Shown here in pieces: positions 9,801-19,526 of a stretch of 64,000 bases of DNA. Below the pieces are notes generated by a model. It was given only the letters and a program-made list of their open reading frames with translations, searched no databases and was not told the DNA's origin. The position numbers and the translations under genes are program-made. The stretch's first letter is position 1, and every line of letters starts with the position of its first letter. The stretch comes from Treponema porcinum (lineage in GTDB: Bacteria; Spirochaetota; Spirochaetia; Treponematales; Treponemataceae), in NCBI RefSeq assembly GCF_900167145.1, contig NZ_FUWG01000014.1:30998-94997 (forward strand), in the 5' to 3' direction.

Positions 9801-11569
9801 TATTCACCATCCTTGAGCAATGCCGCTGCCTCAGCCTGAAGAGTACCTTTCTTTGACGCATACAGTGCATCAATTTCAGCCTCTTTAGTCTTGAAATCAG
9901 CTGAATTCCATTCGATATAATTCCAGTCAAGGAACTTCTGGCGAATCTGGTTGAAGAATGTACGTGCAGAATCCTTATCCTCAAGGTCAAAATCAGAACC
10001 AAGAACAGCAAGGACTTTATTGAACGTATAATTCTGGCGTTCAACAGTAACAGCAGCGTCAACTTCATCAAACGAGTTCTGCTGGAAATAAACGTAATCC
10101 AGGAATTCACTCTTCATATAATAGATAAAGTCTTCGGTAGAAGTTCCTTCCTCACCTACAACTTTCATCATCTGGTTTACTTCAACTCCGCGTTTATAGA
10201 CATTGCGCGAGAATGCAACCTTAGGCTCAACTACGACGCCATTGTACTTTGACCACGATGCAATCGGATCAATTGAAGGGAATTTTCGCGCATCAGAACG
10301 CTCACGTGTAAGACCGTGGAATGCACCAACAACTTTTAGTGTTGCCTGAGTAACAGGTTCTTCAAAGTTACCGCCGGCAGGAGATACAGTGCCGCCGATA
10401 GTTACAGAACCGAACGAACCGTCGCGAAGGCGTACATATCCTGCACGCTCGTAGAATGCAGCAATATATGATTCAAGATAAGCCGGGAATGCTTCTTCGC
10501 CTGGAATTTCCTCAAGGCGACCTGACATTTCGCGCAAGGCCTGAGCCCAACGAGATGTTGAGTCTGCAAGAAGAAGGACATGAAGTCCCATCTGGCGATA
10601 ATACTCCGCCAATGTAACGGATGTATAAACAGAAGCCTCGCGTGAAGCAACAGGCATCGATGAAGTATTACAGATAATAATAGTACGTTTCATCAAAGAT
10701 TCACCTGTACGAGGATCTTTCAATTCTGGAAATTCCTTGATTGTTTCTACAACTTCACCGGCACGTTCACCGCAGGCTGCAATAATAACAATATCAACGT
10801 CCGCATTGCGAGAAGTCGTATGCTGAATGACGGTTTTTCCGGCACCGAACGGTCCAGGAATACAGTATGTACCCCCTTTTGCGACAGGAAAGAACGTATC
10901 AATAAGCCTTGTTTTCGTAACCATTGTTTCTGTAGGAGCAAGACGCTCTGCATAGCAGTCAACAGCACGCTTAACAGGCCATTCAAAGCACATTGTAAGC
11001 TTGTACTCAGTTCCCTTCTCGTCCGTAATGACAGCCATCGTATCATTGATTGTATACGAACCGGCCGGCGTTACTTCCTTAACCGTATAAGTTCCAAGAA
11101 ATCCGAACGGAACTAAAATCTTATGGGTAAACGGACCTTCAGGAACAGAACCGATAGAATCGCCGCGAAGAACTGTATCACCCGGATTAACGGACGGAGT
11201 CCATTCCCATTTTACAGTTTTTGAAAGAGAATCAACGTATACACCCCTTTCAAGGAAGAATCCTGCCTGTTCCGCAACAAGCGGCAGCGGATTTTGCAAA
11301 CCGTCATACACCTGACCAAGAAGTCCCGGTCCCAGCAAAGCAGAAAGCAGATTTCCTGTAAACTCTACAACATCGCCGGCTTTTATCCCCTGCGTCATTT
11401 CATAAATCTGCATCTGGGCAACGTTTCCGCGAATACGGATTACTTCACCCTTTAATTTTTTGCCCTCAACGTTTACGTAGGCAACTTCGTTCATGGAAAT
11501 GTTTCCGTCAAATTCAACGGAAACCATATTACCATTGATACCGACTACTTTTCCTTTTGTATCCGTCAT
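9800..11569 (-). CDS. ntpA: V-type ATP synthase subunit A (catalytic)
   Basis: This 589-aa protein hydrolyses or makes ATP. Its Walker A motif GPFGAGKT is at residues 239-246. The non-homologous insert typical of A subunits lies at about residues 110-190 ([17 protein letters not shown]). Walker B and the [29 protein letters not shown] region are intact. It overlaps the DUF2764 gene by 4 bases and subunit B by one base, inside the operon. Confidence 0.97.
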   Translation of the reverse strand: MTDTKGKVVGINGNMVSVEFDGNISMNEVAYVNVEGKKLKGEVIRIRGNVAQMQIYEMTQGIKAGDVVEFTGNLLSALLGPGLLGQVYDGLQNPLPLVAEQAGFFLERGVYVDSLSKTVKWEWTPSVNPGDTVLRGDSIGSVPEGPFTHKILVPFGFLGTYTVKEVTPAGSYTINDTMAVITDEKGTEYKLTMCFEWPVKRAVDCYAERLAPTETMVTKTRLIDTFFPVAKGGTYCIPGPFGAGKTVIQHTTSRNADVDIVIIAACGERAGEVVETIKEFPELKDPRTGESLMKRTIIICNTSSMPVASREASVYTSVTLAEYYRQMGLHVLLLADSTSRWAQALREMSGRLEEIPGEEAFPAYLESYIAAFYERAGYVRLRDGSFGSVTIGGTVSPAGGNFEEPVTQATLKVVGAFHGLTRERSDARKFPSIDPIASWSKYNGVVVEPKVAFSRNVYKRGVEVNQMMKVVGEEGTSTEDFIYYMKSEFLDYVYFQQNSFDEVDAAVTVERQNYTFNKVLAVLGSDFDLEDKDSARTFFNQIRQKFLDWNYIEWNSADFKTKEAEIDALYASKKGTLQAEAAALLKDGE

Positions 11570-12111
11570 ATCGTTTCTCCAAGTATAGTATCATAGATTT
11601 TGTGATAAGAATCCGTGCCTTTTTCCTTATCAAATTTCTTCATCCGTTCAACGAGCATCAGCCTGATTCCGTAGGCAAAGACGGCATCTACTGAAAAACT
11701 GTCCAAAGGCTGAATATCATTCAATACATTTATTCTGTATTCAAAAAGAAATTGTTCTGCAGACAAAGGACTGTCCATACCGACAGCAGTTCTAGCAGCC
11801 TGAATAATATCCTGTGTACAAGAAACAGGTATCGGTCCAAAATCTTTCTTCATTTTCTGTGCACGAACCTGGCACAATGCATAGCGCAGGCAACGCTCAA
11901 ACTCATACCATTTGTCAAGAAAAGCAGAGCCTGTTTTTACAGCAGTTCTAGGCGCTTCCAGAGAAAGCTGATTTAAAACGGCCAGACTTTCACTGTCAAG
12001 AAATCGGGAACATAAATCCCGGTAATATTTTTCTGTTATCGGCAGCGTTGATTTTTCCCCAGCAGCAGAAATATCAGGAAGCTGTGAAACAAGATAATAT
12101 TGATTTGCCAC
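11566..12111 (-). CDS. DUF2764-family protein of the V-ATPase operon
   Basis: This 181-aa soluble protein begins MANQYYLVSQLPDI, which fits the DUF2764 family found inside spirochaete and Bacteroidetes V-ATPase operons. It is largely helical, with no catalytic motif I can see. The operon has no recognisable subunit C or F, and this gene sits between E and A, near where those subunits are encoded in other V-ATPase operons. I infer it may take over a stalk role, possibly that of C. It overlaps the neighbours on both sides by 1-4 bases. Confidence 0.8.
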   Translation of the reverse strand: MANQYYLVSQLPDISAAGEKSTLPITEKYYRDLCSRFLDSESLAVLNQLSLEAPRTAVKTGSAFLDKWYEFERCLRYALCQVRAQKMKKDFGPIPVSCTQDIIQAARTAVGMDSPLSAEQFLFEYRINVLNDIQPLDSFSVDAVFAYGIRLMLVERMKKFDKEKGTDSYHKIYDTILGETI

Positions 12112-12731
12112 TAATTATTTCCTTTTGCAGCGTTTTTCATAAGGGCTGCAACACGAGGATTAAGATAAGCCGTGAACAGATCTGCAACGGCTTCTGCTGA
12201 ATAATCATAATAAGCAGCACCATTGTTCACGCCGATGCGGAAACCGGCAGAAAGAGTTTTGTCTGCCTTAACTTCCATTCCTTTTGAAAGTTCTGCCTTC
12301 AAGGCAGCCTTGAACTCACCTTCCAGCTCCTTGCAGTCTTTTTCGCTGAGAAGAACGGAAAGTTCGGAAGCATCGCTGTTTTTGCACCACGCTTTTACAG
12401 TTTCAGGAACAAGCGTCTTGAGCATATCTGCTGAATATGCTTTTGCACACTCCGACTGCACGAACGAATCGAGTTCAGAAACAAGTGAATCCCTGAATTC
12501 CAGAAGCATATTTCGACACGCCTGAGTTACGGCATCATCGCTTGCTTTTTCAAGCCGTGCAATTTCTGCCTTAGAATTCTTTACTAATTCATCTGATTTT
12601 TTCTGTGCATCTTCGATTATTGCAACAGCCTTTTTTTCAGCTTCTTCTATAATCTTGGAAGCCTGCTGTTCAGCGGTTGCAACACCATCTTTTTTAATCT
12701 TGTCAATTAACTCTTGTAATTGGATATCCAT
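12111..12731 (-). CDS. ntpE: V-type ATP synthase subunit E (peripheral stalk)
   Basis: This 206-aa subunit is the peripheral stalk that holds the head still. It has a long N-terminal coiled coil rich in Ala, Glu and Lys (about residues 10-75) and a globular C-terminal domain. I chose the start MDIQLQELIDK at 12731, because it matches the family's N-terminus and has GTGGGG 6-10 nt upstream. A longer in-frame start at 12767 would add 12 unlikely residues. It is the first gene of the operon. The 100 bases upstream are AT-rich and should hold the promoter, but I see no strong consensus. Confidence 0.9.
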   Translation of the reverse strand: MDIQLQELIDKIKKDGVATAEQQASKIIEEAEKKAVAIIEDAQKKSDELVKNSKAEIARLEKASDDAVTQACRNMLLEFRDSLVSELDSFVQSECAKAYSADMLKTLVPETVKAWCKNSDASELSVLLSEKDCKELEGEFKAALKAELSKGMEVKADKTLSAGFRIGVNNGAAYYDYSAEAVADLFTAYLNPRVAALMKNAAKGNN

Positions 12732-12833
12732 TTCTACCCCACTTAAGTCATTCAAAAATGTATACAATAACGATAATACTAAAAACCCGATTTTTCAACA
12801 GAAATAAAAAAATTTTATAAATAAAAAATCCTG

Positions 12834-13889
12834 TCAGAAAAATGAAAATTTATACTCTGTTATGCCTGTATAAATCTGTCCCGGATTTAAAATGACTGAC
12901 GGAAATTCCGGTCTGTTCGGGGAATCAGGAAAATTCTGCGTTTCAAGACAGACTGCATTGAACGGCATATAGCAGGCACCATATTTTCCGGGAAGATATT
13001 TTACAAATTGCGCCGTATACAGCTGGACGCCCTCTGCATTTGAAGAAACGGACATTTTTATACGGGAAGAAAAATCACTAAGTTCTGCAACGCGGACAAG
13101 CGGAGACTGTGCAGACGGAATTCCGGAATCAGGAGAAAAAGCATCAGTTACAAAACAGTCATCGTATCCTTCGGGCATTTTGTCAAAATCTGCGCCAATT
13201 TCTTTAGGTTCAAGGAAATCATAAGGCGTATTCCGTACGTCAATCATTGTTCCTGTAGGAATGTTTCCGTCCGCTGTTTCAAGAACTTTTGAGCAGAATA
13301 ACTGAAGTACGTTTTTACGGATATCGCCTGCACTGCTTAAATTAAAATACGAATGATTTGTTATGCTCACAGGAGTAGCCTTGTCTGTTTCTGCGCGGAA
13401 ACACATCGTAAGGACGGCATTTTTATCTATAAGATATTCCACCGTAACAGAAAGAGTACCAGGAAATCCCTGATAGCCGTCAGAAAATACATTCCTAAAC
13501 TGAATGCCGGAAGCACCCTTCCGCCTGATGAATTTTCCCTTCCATAGAGTATTTTCCCAGCGCGGAAAACCGCCGTGCAGGCAGCTGCCGCCGCAGTTGT
13601 CAAAAAGCTGGAATTTCTTACCGTTCAGCGAAAATGATGCACCGCTTATTTTATTTGAATACCGCCCGATAACAGCGCCGAAACTTCCCCAGCTGCGCGC
13701 ATATCCGTCAAGAGTAGAAAATCCAAGCACTACGTCAGTCTGCTTTCCGTGCGGATCGGTAATGACAAGCGATGTCAGGGCACAGCCAAAATCAGTGGCA
13801 GACATAGAAACACCGCCTTCGCAAACGGTGAACAAACTGGCTTTCTGACCATCAGAAAGAGTCCCGAAAAACTGTTTTTTAAAACGCAT
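12834..13889 (-). CDS. galM: Aldose 1-epimerase (mutarotase)
   Basis: This 351-aa enzyme interconverts alpha and beta anomers of glucose or galactose, feeding sugar catabolism. The usual motifs are present: a catalytic-region His in SCLHGG, the NHSYFNL motif with the catalytic His, and the C-terminal CLETQNFPDSPN with the catalytic Glu. Length matches GalM (about 340-350 aa). Its start directly abuts the stop of the treponemal membrane protein gene, so it is probably the tail of the flagellar transcription unit. That placement is unusual for a metabolic gene and suggests chance operon extension. Confidence 0.93.
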   Translation of the reverse strand: MRFKKQFFGTLSDGQKASLFTVCEGGVSMSATDFGCALTSLVITDPHGKQTDVVLGFSTLDGYARSWGSFGAVIGRYSNKISGASFSLNGKKFQLFDNCGGSCLHGGFPRWENTLWKGKFIRRKGASGIQFRNVFSDGYQGFPGTLSVTVEYLIDKNAVLTMCFRAETDKATPVSITNHSYFNLSSAGDIRKNVLQLFCSKVLETADGNIPTGTMIDVRNTPYDFLEPKEIGADFDKMPEGYDDCFVTDAFSPDSGIPSAQSPLVRVAELSDFSSRIKMSVSSNAEGVQLYTAQFVKYLPGKYGACYMPFNAVCLETQNFPDSPNRPEFPSVILNPGQIYTGITEYKFSFF

Positions 13890-14629
13890 TAAACATCTCT
13901 CTCCACAGATAAAGCAAACTGAACTTCAGTAGTTGAACAGAAAAGCTTTTGCGCAATCTGCTCTACAGACATACCGGAGTCAAAAAGAGCAAGCATTTCT
14001 GATTTTAAATCAGTTTTTGAAAGCGGAACCGGCTTCTCCCTGACAAAAACATCTGGAGTCACTACAGGAATTTCTGCATAGGAAGCACCGTCCGGCGTTA
14101 CAGTTACCGCCGTGTCTGCACGCACAGGATTTTCCTGCGGCTCGTCATCAAAAAGCGTTTTCTGGGCAACGGCATTAAGTTCATTCCGTCCGCTTTCCGT
14201 AATGGAAACAGTTTTTTCGGAAACGGCAGCAGCATTTCCCAGACCTGAAAATCCCGGCGCTCCCGGAACTTTTGCCTTTCCGTAGGCATCAAGCGCTTTT
14301 TTCAATGCGCCCCCGGATCTTGCCGCAGACTGAGCACCTGACAGTTTACTCTGAAATTCAGAAAGTTCAGCACCCTGCTTTTCCAGATCCATAAGCAGCC
14401 TGATTTTTCTATCCGCTTCTTTTATAAGTCCCTGAAGATTATTTATTTTTCCGTCAATTAAAGTTATGTTTCTGTCTGCGTTGCGATTTAAATCCGTAAC
14501 AATTTTATTGCATTCGCTTTTTGCAGCCTCGATGATGCCGTCCGTCGTAAAAAGTTTTTTAAAATTCCTGAGAAAAAGCAGCCACGTTACAATATTGAAC
14601 ACACAGAGAAAAACTACAAGATACACCAT
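13889..14629 (-). CDS. Membrane-anchored coiled-coil protein, treponemal
   Basis: This 246-aa protein has an N-terminal membrane helix (about residues 3-21), then a coiled coil (about 30-100) with heptads such as NLQGLIKEADRKIRLLMDLEKQ. A low-complexity linker follows, and the C-terminus LALFDSGMSVEQIAQKLFCST looks like a small helix-turn-helix. I do not recognise a named family. It sits between the FapA-linked small protein and galM in the flagellar unit, and may be a spirochaete motility or envelope accessory protein (inference). Confidence 0.55.
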   Translation of the reverse strand: MVYLVVFLCVFNIVTWLLFLRNFKKLFTTDGIIEAAKSECNKIVTDLNRNADRNITLIDGKINNLQGLIKEADRKIRLLMDLEKQGAELSEFQSKLSGAQSAARSGGALKKALDAYGKAKVPGAPGFSGLGNAAAVSEKTVSITESGRNELNAVAQKTLFDDEPQENPVRADTAVTVTPDGASYAEIPVVTPDVFVREKPVPLSKTDLKSEMLALFDSGMSVEQIAQKLFCSTTEVQFALSVERDV

Positions 14630-14632
14630 AAA

Positions 14633-14965
14633 CTACCTCGTTATATCAATATGCTGACCCAAATATGATTCTTTCAGCCTGTTCTGAGCTGTATTCTCCG
14701 CTTCAGAGTCCTGTTCGTCCGGACTTTTTTCCTTTTTTTTCTGCTGCTGCCCGGAGTTATTCTTGCCGTTCTGATTTATTCCGCCCAACTTTGACTGTTC
14801 TTCTGCCTGTTGTACTTTTTCTGCCTGTTCCTGATTTTGACGGATAATTCCTGCCTGCTGCATTGATTCAGAAAGTTGTACTCCCTGCTGCTGATGTGCA
14901 GCCTGACGTGCCACATTTGAAAGCTGAGAATACATCGTCTGAAGGTCAATCGGCTGCAGTCCCAT
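14633..14965 (-). CDS. Small Gln-rich protein next to fapA
   Basis: This 110-aa protein starts MGLQPIDLQTMYSQLSNVAR and is hydrophilic, with Gln making up a large share (HQQQGVQ, GQQQKKKEK). It has no signal peptide or membrane segment. Its start overlaps the fapA stop by one base, so the two are translated together. Similar small proteins accompany fapA in other treponemes as far as I recall, but the function is unknown. The first 45 residues look ordered (helical) and the rest disordered. Confidence 0.6.
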   Translation of the reverse strand: MGLQPIDLQTMYSQLSNVARQAAHQQQGVQLSESMQQAGIIRQNQEQAEKVQQAEEQSKLGGINQNGKNNSGQQQKKKEKSPDEQDSEAENTAQNRLKESYLGQHIDITR

Positions 14966-16929
14966 CAGTTATATCCTTCCGGTCCTTTTGAAACGTCAAG
15001 TACAGGCGGCTCATATTTTGCGCGCTTTGCAAATGACGCTTCATAATAAAACGTACAGTTTTTCACTTCCGTATGAATTTCATCAAGGACGTCACGCACG
15101 TAGATTTTTGTTCCCGGATATGTAATTCCTTCAACCTTTACCCTGCCGGCAGCCTTCAATTCCCTTAAATGCTCCTGCAAAGATTCGATTTCCTTAGACA
15201 TCGACTTGGACTCTCCGATAATCTCGTGTTTACGCGTGACGAGTTTCTGAAGGTTTGCCTCTTTGTCTTTTGGAAGGGAACGCCTGATTTTTTTCTGATT
15301 TTCAAGAGTAGCAATGTCAAGATCAAGATTTTCCAGTTCCTTGACAAGAACGCTCTGACTTTCAAGAAGTTCGTCAAGTTTTTTCTTTGCACGCGGATCT
15401 ACGCCTACCGTCAAAGTAGTCGTCGTTCCTCCGCCGGCAGAACCAACCGTACGCGCACAGATTTCCTCCGTAGCAAACAGGTTTCCGCCTGTTATCTGGG
15501 CTTTTTTTCCATAAACAACAATATTTTTCATTGCAGAAACATCACAGTTCATAAGGGAATCTGTCGCAACAAGATTTTCCTCAACGTCAATCTTCATTTC
15601 CTGCACGAATTTTACCCAAAGTGACTTTCCGCACTTGATATGCCCTTCGTTTTTTCCAAAAACACCCTGATGAATGATGATGTTTCCGTCCGCCTCTATA
15701 ACGGATTTTCCGACCGTTCCGCCGATGTCAATATCACCGGAAGCCTTTACGCTGAATCCGTCCTCAACATTTCCGCGGATAATGACAGTTCCAAGAAAAT
15801 TAACATTTCCTGATTTTATGTTCACCGCATCAAGATTTAAAATCGGCTCGACAGTTATCTTGCCGTTCACAAGAAGAACCTGACCGTCTTCTTTTGCAAC
15901 TATCGTTACGCCATCTTTTTCAAAATCAACATTCTGACCAAGCTGAACGGGAATATCCTTGCCGTTTTTCGCTTCAAGATACCTTCCAAACAAAGTTTTT
16001 CCGCCGTGTCCGCGCGTTGCAAGAACTTTTGTTGCAAGCACCTGCCCTTTTACAACATTCTGAATGCGGTTCAGCTCCTTAAAATCAACTTTTCCTTCAG
16101 CAGATTCACGCGCCTTAAGCTTAGACTGGTCGATTTCAAAATTATACGAAAGATATGAATCCTTGCCGTCTTCCGGCAAGATAGCAGAAGCCACCTCAAA
16201 AGGAGAAGAATATATAGGATTGTCAACAAACTCATTTATTCTGTCCATATTTATTCCGGCGACAATTCCCTGCGCTTTCAACGCAGCCTCAATCTGTTCG
16301 GCAGAAACATCTGCACCGCTCATTGCAGGCGGATCGACAACTATCGTACCGTGCATTTCATCCTTTGAAATATCAACGGAAATAGAGGCATCCGAAGCGG
16401 AAATATGCTTGTACAGTCCGATTTCTTCGTATTTTTCGTCCGTACCTTTTTTCAAGAATTTCTCTATTTTTTTCTGGTCAAAAAATTCAGTGTCAGCACG
16501 CTGAACAAGGGCAAGAACGTCTTTTTCATCAATAGGACGACCTTTACCGACGGGAAGAAGAACTTTCAGCATTATGGAAGTACCGAATCTCCGCACATAG
16601 AAAAGTCCGTCACGAGATTCATCACGGTCAGCTTCTCCGGAAGTTCCTGAAGCAAACAAGTCGTCTTCAGAAGCAGCCTTTGCCTTCATAATTGACTCTG
16701 GATTTTGATAAATCCTCAGTTTCCAGGGCTTTTTTCCTATTCCCAGAAATCCGTTGCTGCCGCGTTCAACTACTTCGTATTCAAGGCAGCTGGTCTTCAT
16801 ATCAAGCTGAACGGATGCATCAGCCAGCGCTTCATCTATCGTAGAGGCATTGACTTCCACGTGATGAAGTTCCGAATCTATGCTGAGACGCTTCTGCATT
16901 TCTTCACGGATTTTCTCAATAGAAACCAT
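14965..16929 (-). CDS. fapA: FapA-family (DUF342) protein with N-terminal Jag-N domain
   Basis: This 654-aa cytoplasmic protein joins two domains. Residues about 1-75 match the Jag-N/KhpB N-terminal domain, with the characteristic NGFLGIGKKPWKLRI motif. From about residue 110 it is FapA: an alpha/beta region, then a right-handed beta-helix of repeats (GNVNFLGTVIIRGNVEDGFSVKASGDIDIGG) near 370-480, and a C-terminal coiled coil. FapA proteins bind polar landmark or flagellar assembly factors in other bacteria. In this window it follows fliA, so a role in flagellar placement is likely. It lies 2 bases after the fliA stop. Confidence 0.85.
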   Translation of the reverse strand: MVSIEKIREEMQKRLSIDSELHHVEVNASTIDEALADASVQLDMKTSCLEYEVVERGSNGFLGIGKKPWKLRIYQNPESIMKAKAASEDDLFASGTSGEADRDESRDGLFYVRRFGTSIMLKVLLPVGKGRPIDEKDVLALVQRADTEFFDQKKIEKFLKKGTDEKYEEIGLYKHISASDASISVDISKDEMHGTIVVDPPAMSGADVSAEQIEAALKAQGIVAGINMDRINEFVDNPIYSSPFEVASAILPEDGKDSYLSYNFEIDQSKLKARESAEGKVDFKELNRIQNVVKGQVLATKVLATRGHGGKTLFGRYLEAKNGKDIPVQLGQNVDFEKDGVTIVAKEDGQVLLVNGKITVEPILNLDAVNIKSGNVNFLGTVIIRGNVEDGFSVKASGDIDIGGTVGKSVIEADGNIIIHQGVFGKNEGHIKCGKSLWVKFVQEMKIDVEENLVATDSLMNCDVSAMKNIVVYGKKAQITGGNLFATEEICARTVGSAGGGTTTTLTVGVDPRAKKKLDELLESQSVLVKELENLDLDIATLENQKKIRRSLPKDKEANLQKLVTRKHEIIGESKSMSKEIESLQEHLRELKAAGRVKVEGITYPGTKIYVRDVLDEIHTEVKNCTFYYEASFAKRAKYEPPVLDVSKGPEGYN

Positions 16930-16931
16930 TG

Positions 16932-17735
16932 TTACATAATTCCTTTGCGGACGTTCGTAAGTTTTGCCCGGAGCCGCAGATTCGCCTTTGTATGAAGCTG
17001 TGAAATTCTTGATTCGCTTACATCAAGAACTTCGCCGATTTCTTTAAACGTCAAATCTTCATGATAATACAGAACTATTACCATTTTTTCCTTTTCAGGA
17101 AGTTCGTTTATTGCCTGAATAATGACTTTACGGATTTCCTCGCGCTCGGCAATGACATCAGGATTCATACTAGAAGGAGATTCTATGCTGTCACCGATAG
17201 ACATACTGTCAGAATCATCGCCGGAATACCACACTTCATTTAGGGAAAGAATACTAGTACCGGAAACTTTCATTACGGTGCGGTGATATTCGTCCTCGCT
17301 CATCTTAAGCGACTGCGCAATCTCCGCATCAGTAGCCGTTCGTCCAAGTCGGGCTTCAAGAGAAACAATTGCGTCCTCAATCTCGCGCGATTTCTGACGG
17401 ACAGAACGCGGAACCCAGTCAATCTGGCGAAGTTCATCAAAAATCGCTCCGCGAATTCTTGTTACCGCATATGTTTTAAACTTAACGCCTTTATCCGGAT
17501 CATATTTATTGATTGCATCAAGTAATCCGAACTGTCCGAATCCGACTAAATCATCAAATTCAACGCTGTTCGGCATTCCTACTGCAATCTTGCCGGCAAC
17601 ATATTTCACCAAAGGCATATACTGGCGGATAAATTTATCCCGTAATTTTGAAGATTTAGTTTTCTTGAATTCTTCCCAAAGCAAATCTTCTTCTTTCTCA
17701 TCATTCACAGATTTCAATTCAATATCTTCTTCCAT
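16932..17735 (-). CDS. fliA: RNA polymerase sigma factor FliA/WhiG (sigma-28)
   Basis: This 267-aa sigma factor directs transcription of late flagellar genes such as flagellins. Region 2 has the FDDLVGFGQFGLLDAINKYDP signature, region 3 GRTATDAEIAQSLKMSEDEY, and region 4 the LTFKEIGEVLDVSESRISQLHTKA helix-turn-helix. Length matches FliA/WhiG (about 260 aa). It starts with AAGGAACGT before the ATG. It follows a small membrane protein gene in the fla unit. An anti-sigma factor FlgM is not visible here. Confidence 0.95.
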   Translation of the reverse strand: MEEDIELKSVNDEKEEDLLWEEFKKTKSSKLRDKFIRQYMPLVKYVAGKIAVGMPNSVEFDDLVGFGQFGLLDAINKYDPDKGVKFKTYAVTRIRGAIFDELRQIDWVPRSVRQKSREIEDAIVSLEARLGRTATDAEIAQSLKMSEDEYHRTVMKVSGTSILSLNEVWYSGDDSDSMSIGDSIESPSSMNPDVIAEREEIRKVIIQAINELPEKEKMVIVLYYHEDLTFKEIGEVLDVSESRISQLHTKANLRLRAKLTNVRKGIM

Positions 17736-17764
17736 ACGTTCCTTACCTTAACCAGAATCTGGAA

Positions 17765-18562
17765 TTAATTATCTTTAGCAAGCAGGGTACTTATTGCTTT
17801 TGCCATTACCGCAGCGTCCTGCCCTTCCGCAATTTCATCAGCGCTTTTTTCCTGACCGGAATGACCGGAAGGATTAAATGCTCCGTCAGCATCAGGTTCA
17901 GAATTTTCCGAAACAGATACACTGGAAATGCCCGACGTTGAAATTGATTCAAGATCAGGCAATATATCCAGAGGTTCATTATCATCCGAAGACGGAGATG
18001 CTTCAAAACTGTCAGACACTTCCGCTTTTTTCTCATTGCTTTTTATTTCATTCATTGATTTTGCTTCCGTACCGGAAAGCGTATCAGGTTTTTCCACAAG
18101 CGACACAGGAACAAAACCGGCGGAATCTCCGTTCTGGCGGGCAATTTCTTCCTGCAGGGAAGAATCTTCCTGTTCAGCAGACGGATTTTTGTTTTCAGGA
18201 GAAACATCGTCATCATAAAGCATCTGATGATTGTTTCCTACAAAAAACTGGGCGTCATTATCATCATCAGAAAGTTCCTCGTCTTCTACATAAAAATCAA
18301 CGGAATGTTTTTCAGAGCCAGTTCCGGAAGCAGACACAGCCTCCGTACCGGCAGACTGATCCGCCTGACAGTCAATATCAAGTACTTTTTCAAAGACAAA
18401 CTGGAGTCCCACTGCAAGAAAAGCAAAGACAAGCGCAAAAATCAATGCGTGCAGGAAAATTACTCCTGCCGGCGAAGAATGAGAAATCAATCCGGAAATA
18501 AGGGAAAGCAGAAAACCGAAAATTGAAAATCCGGCTATAAATTTTACATTTTTCATTTCCAC
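17765..18562 (-). CDS. Acidic membrane protein of the fla operon
   Basis: This 265-aa protein has two N-terminal membrane helices (about residues 8-26 and 32-58) and a long acidic Ser/Glu/Asp-rich cytoplasmic tail (for example VEDEELSDDDNDAQFF). The last 20 residues are more hydrophobic and may be a binding motif. There is a strong GGGAGGTGG before the ATG. It is located between flhG and fliA. I do not recognise a family. A linker or regulator for the flagellar secretion apparatus is possible but unproved. Confidence 0.55.
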   Translation of the reverse strand: MEMKNVKFIAGFSIFGFLLSLISGLISHSSPAGVIFLHALIFALVFAFLAVGLQFVFEKVLDIDCQADQSAGTEAVSASGTGSEKHSVDFYVEDEELSDDDNDAQFFVGNNHQMLYDDDVSPENKNPSAEQEDSSLQEEIARQNGDSAGFVPVSLVEKPDTLSGTEAKSMNEIKSNEKKAEVSDSFEASPSSDDNEPLDILPDLESISTSGISSVSVSENSEPDADGAFNPSGHSGQEKSADEIAEGQDAAVMAKAISTLLAKDN

Positions 18563-18626
18563 CTCCCGTCTAAAATCAATACAAAATAGTATATATCAAT
18601 TCTTTTCAAAAATACAGTCTTTTTTT

Positions 18627-19526
18627 CTATTTACTCTTTTTTGAAAGGAATTTCTTGAGAAAATTCGATACTCCATCATTTCCTGACGTATCAGTTTTTT
18701 CTATGCGTCCGACAATATGCTTAAGGCAGACTGACGGCTTTGCAGTCGGATTAACTACGATAAACGGCTTCTGCCTGATTACAGACGCCTGTACAACAGG
18801 ATCATCATACACAAAGCCGATATAATCCACCTTATAGCCGAGGAACTGACCTACAATAGTAATAATCCGGTCAGAAATACGCTTTCCCTCGTCGGCAGAA
18901 TGTACGCGGTTTACCAGAAGCTTAAGGTTTACAGGACGGTCAACAATCTCCGTCGTAATTATTTTTATAATTCCGTACGCATCGGTAATAGCAGTAGGCT
19001 CAGGCGTCGTTACGACATACACTTCATCTGCCGCCGCAACGAACTGAAGTACGTTATTCGCAATTCCTGCGCCGGTATCGATAATGATAATATCTGCATT
19101 TCCAAGAGTACTGAACTGCTTTGCAAAATACCCGAGTTCCTCAACGCTCAGATTGGCAATTTTAGAAAAACCGTTTGCACCTGCAATAAATTTAATTCCG
19201 AACTCGGTATCAAGGATAATTTCCTTCATCGTTTTCTTCTTGTTGATTACGTGCATCAGGTTGAACTGCGGAACTACATTCAGAAGAACATTAACGTTTG
19301 CCATACCCAGGTCACCGTCAATCAGAATGACTTTTTTTCCAAGCTGAGCATAGGCAATCGCCATATTGACAGCAACATTTGTCTTTCCTACGCCGCCCTT
19401 TCCGCTGGTTATCGCAATAATACGCGTCTTGTGGTTACTGTCAGCCGAATTTCTAGATTCTGTACTTATTGCATCTGAAAAATCGCTGTTCATCAATTCT
19501 CTTAGATCGTCTGCCTGCTCTTCCAT
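18627..19526 (-). CDS. flhG: FlhG/YlxH MinD-like ATPase, flagellar number regulator
   Basis: This 299-aa ParA/MinD-family ATPase limits flagellar number by stimulating the FlhF GTPase. The deviant Walker [10 protein letters not shown] is at residues 41-49 and Walker B-like [12 protein letters not shown] follows. The first 25 residues (the LRELMNSDF region) resemble the FlhF-activating stretch of the family (inference). Its ATG overlaps the flhF stop as TAATG, with GGAG upstream, so the two are translationally coupled. Confidence 0.93.
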   Translation of the reverse strand: MEEQADDLRELMNSDFSDAISTESRNSADSNHKTRIIAITSGKGGVGKTNVAVNMAIAYAQLGKKVILIDGDLGMANVNVLLNVVPQFNLMHVINKKKTMKEIILDTEFGIKFIAGANGFSKIANLSVEELGYFAKQFSTLGNADIIIIDTGAGIANNVLQFVAAADEVYVVTTPEPTAITDAYGIIKIITTEIVDRPVNLKLLVNRVHSADEGKRISDRIITIVGQFLGYKVDYIGFVYDDPVVQASVIRQKPFIVVNPTAKPSVCLKHIVGRIEKTDTSGNDGVSNFLKKFLSKKSK

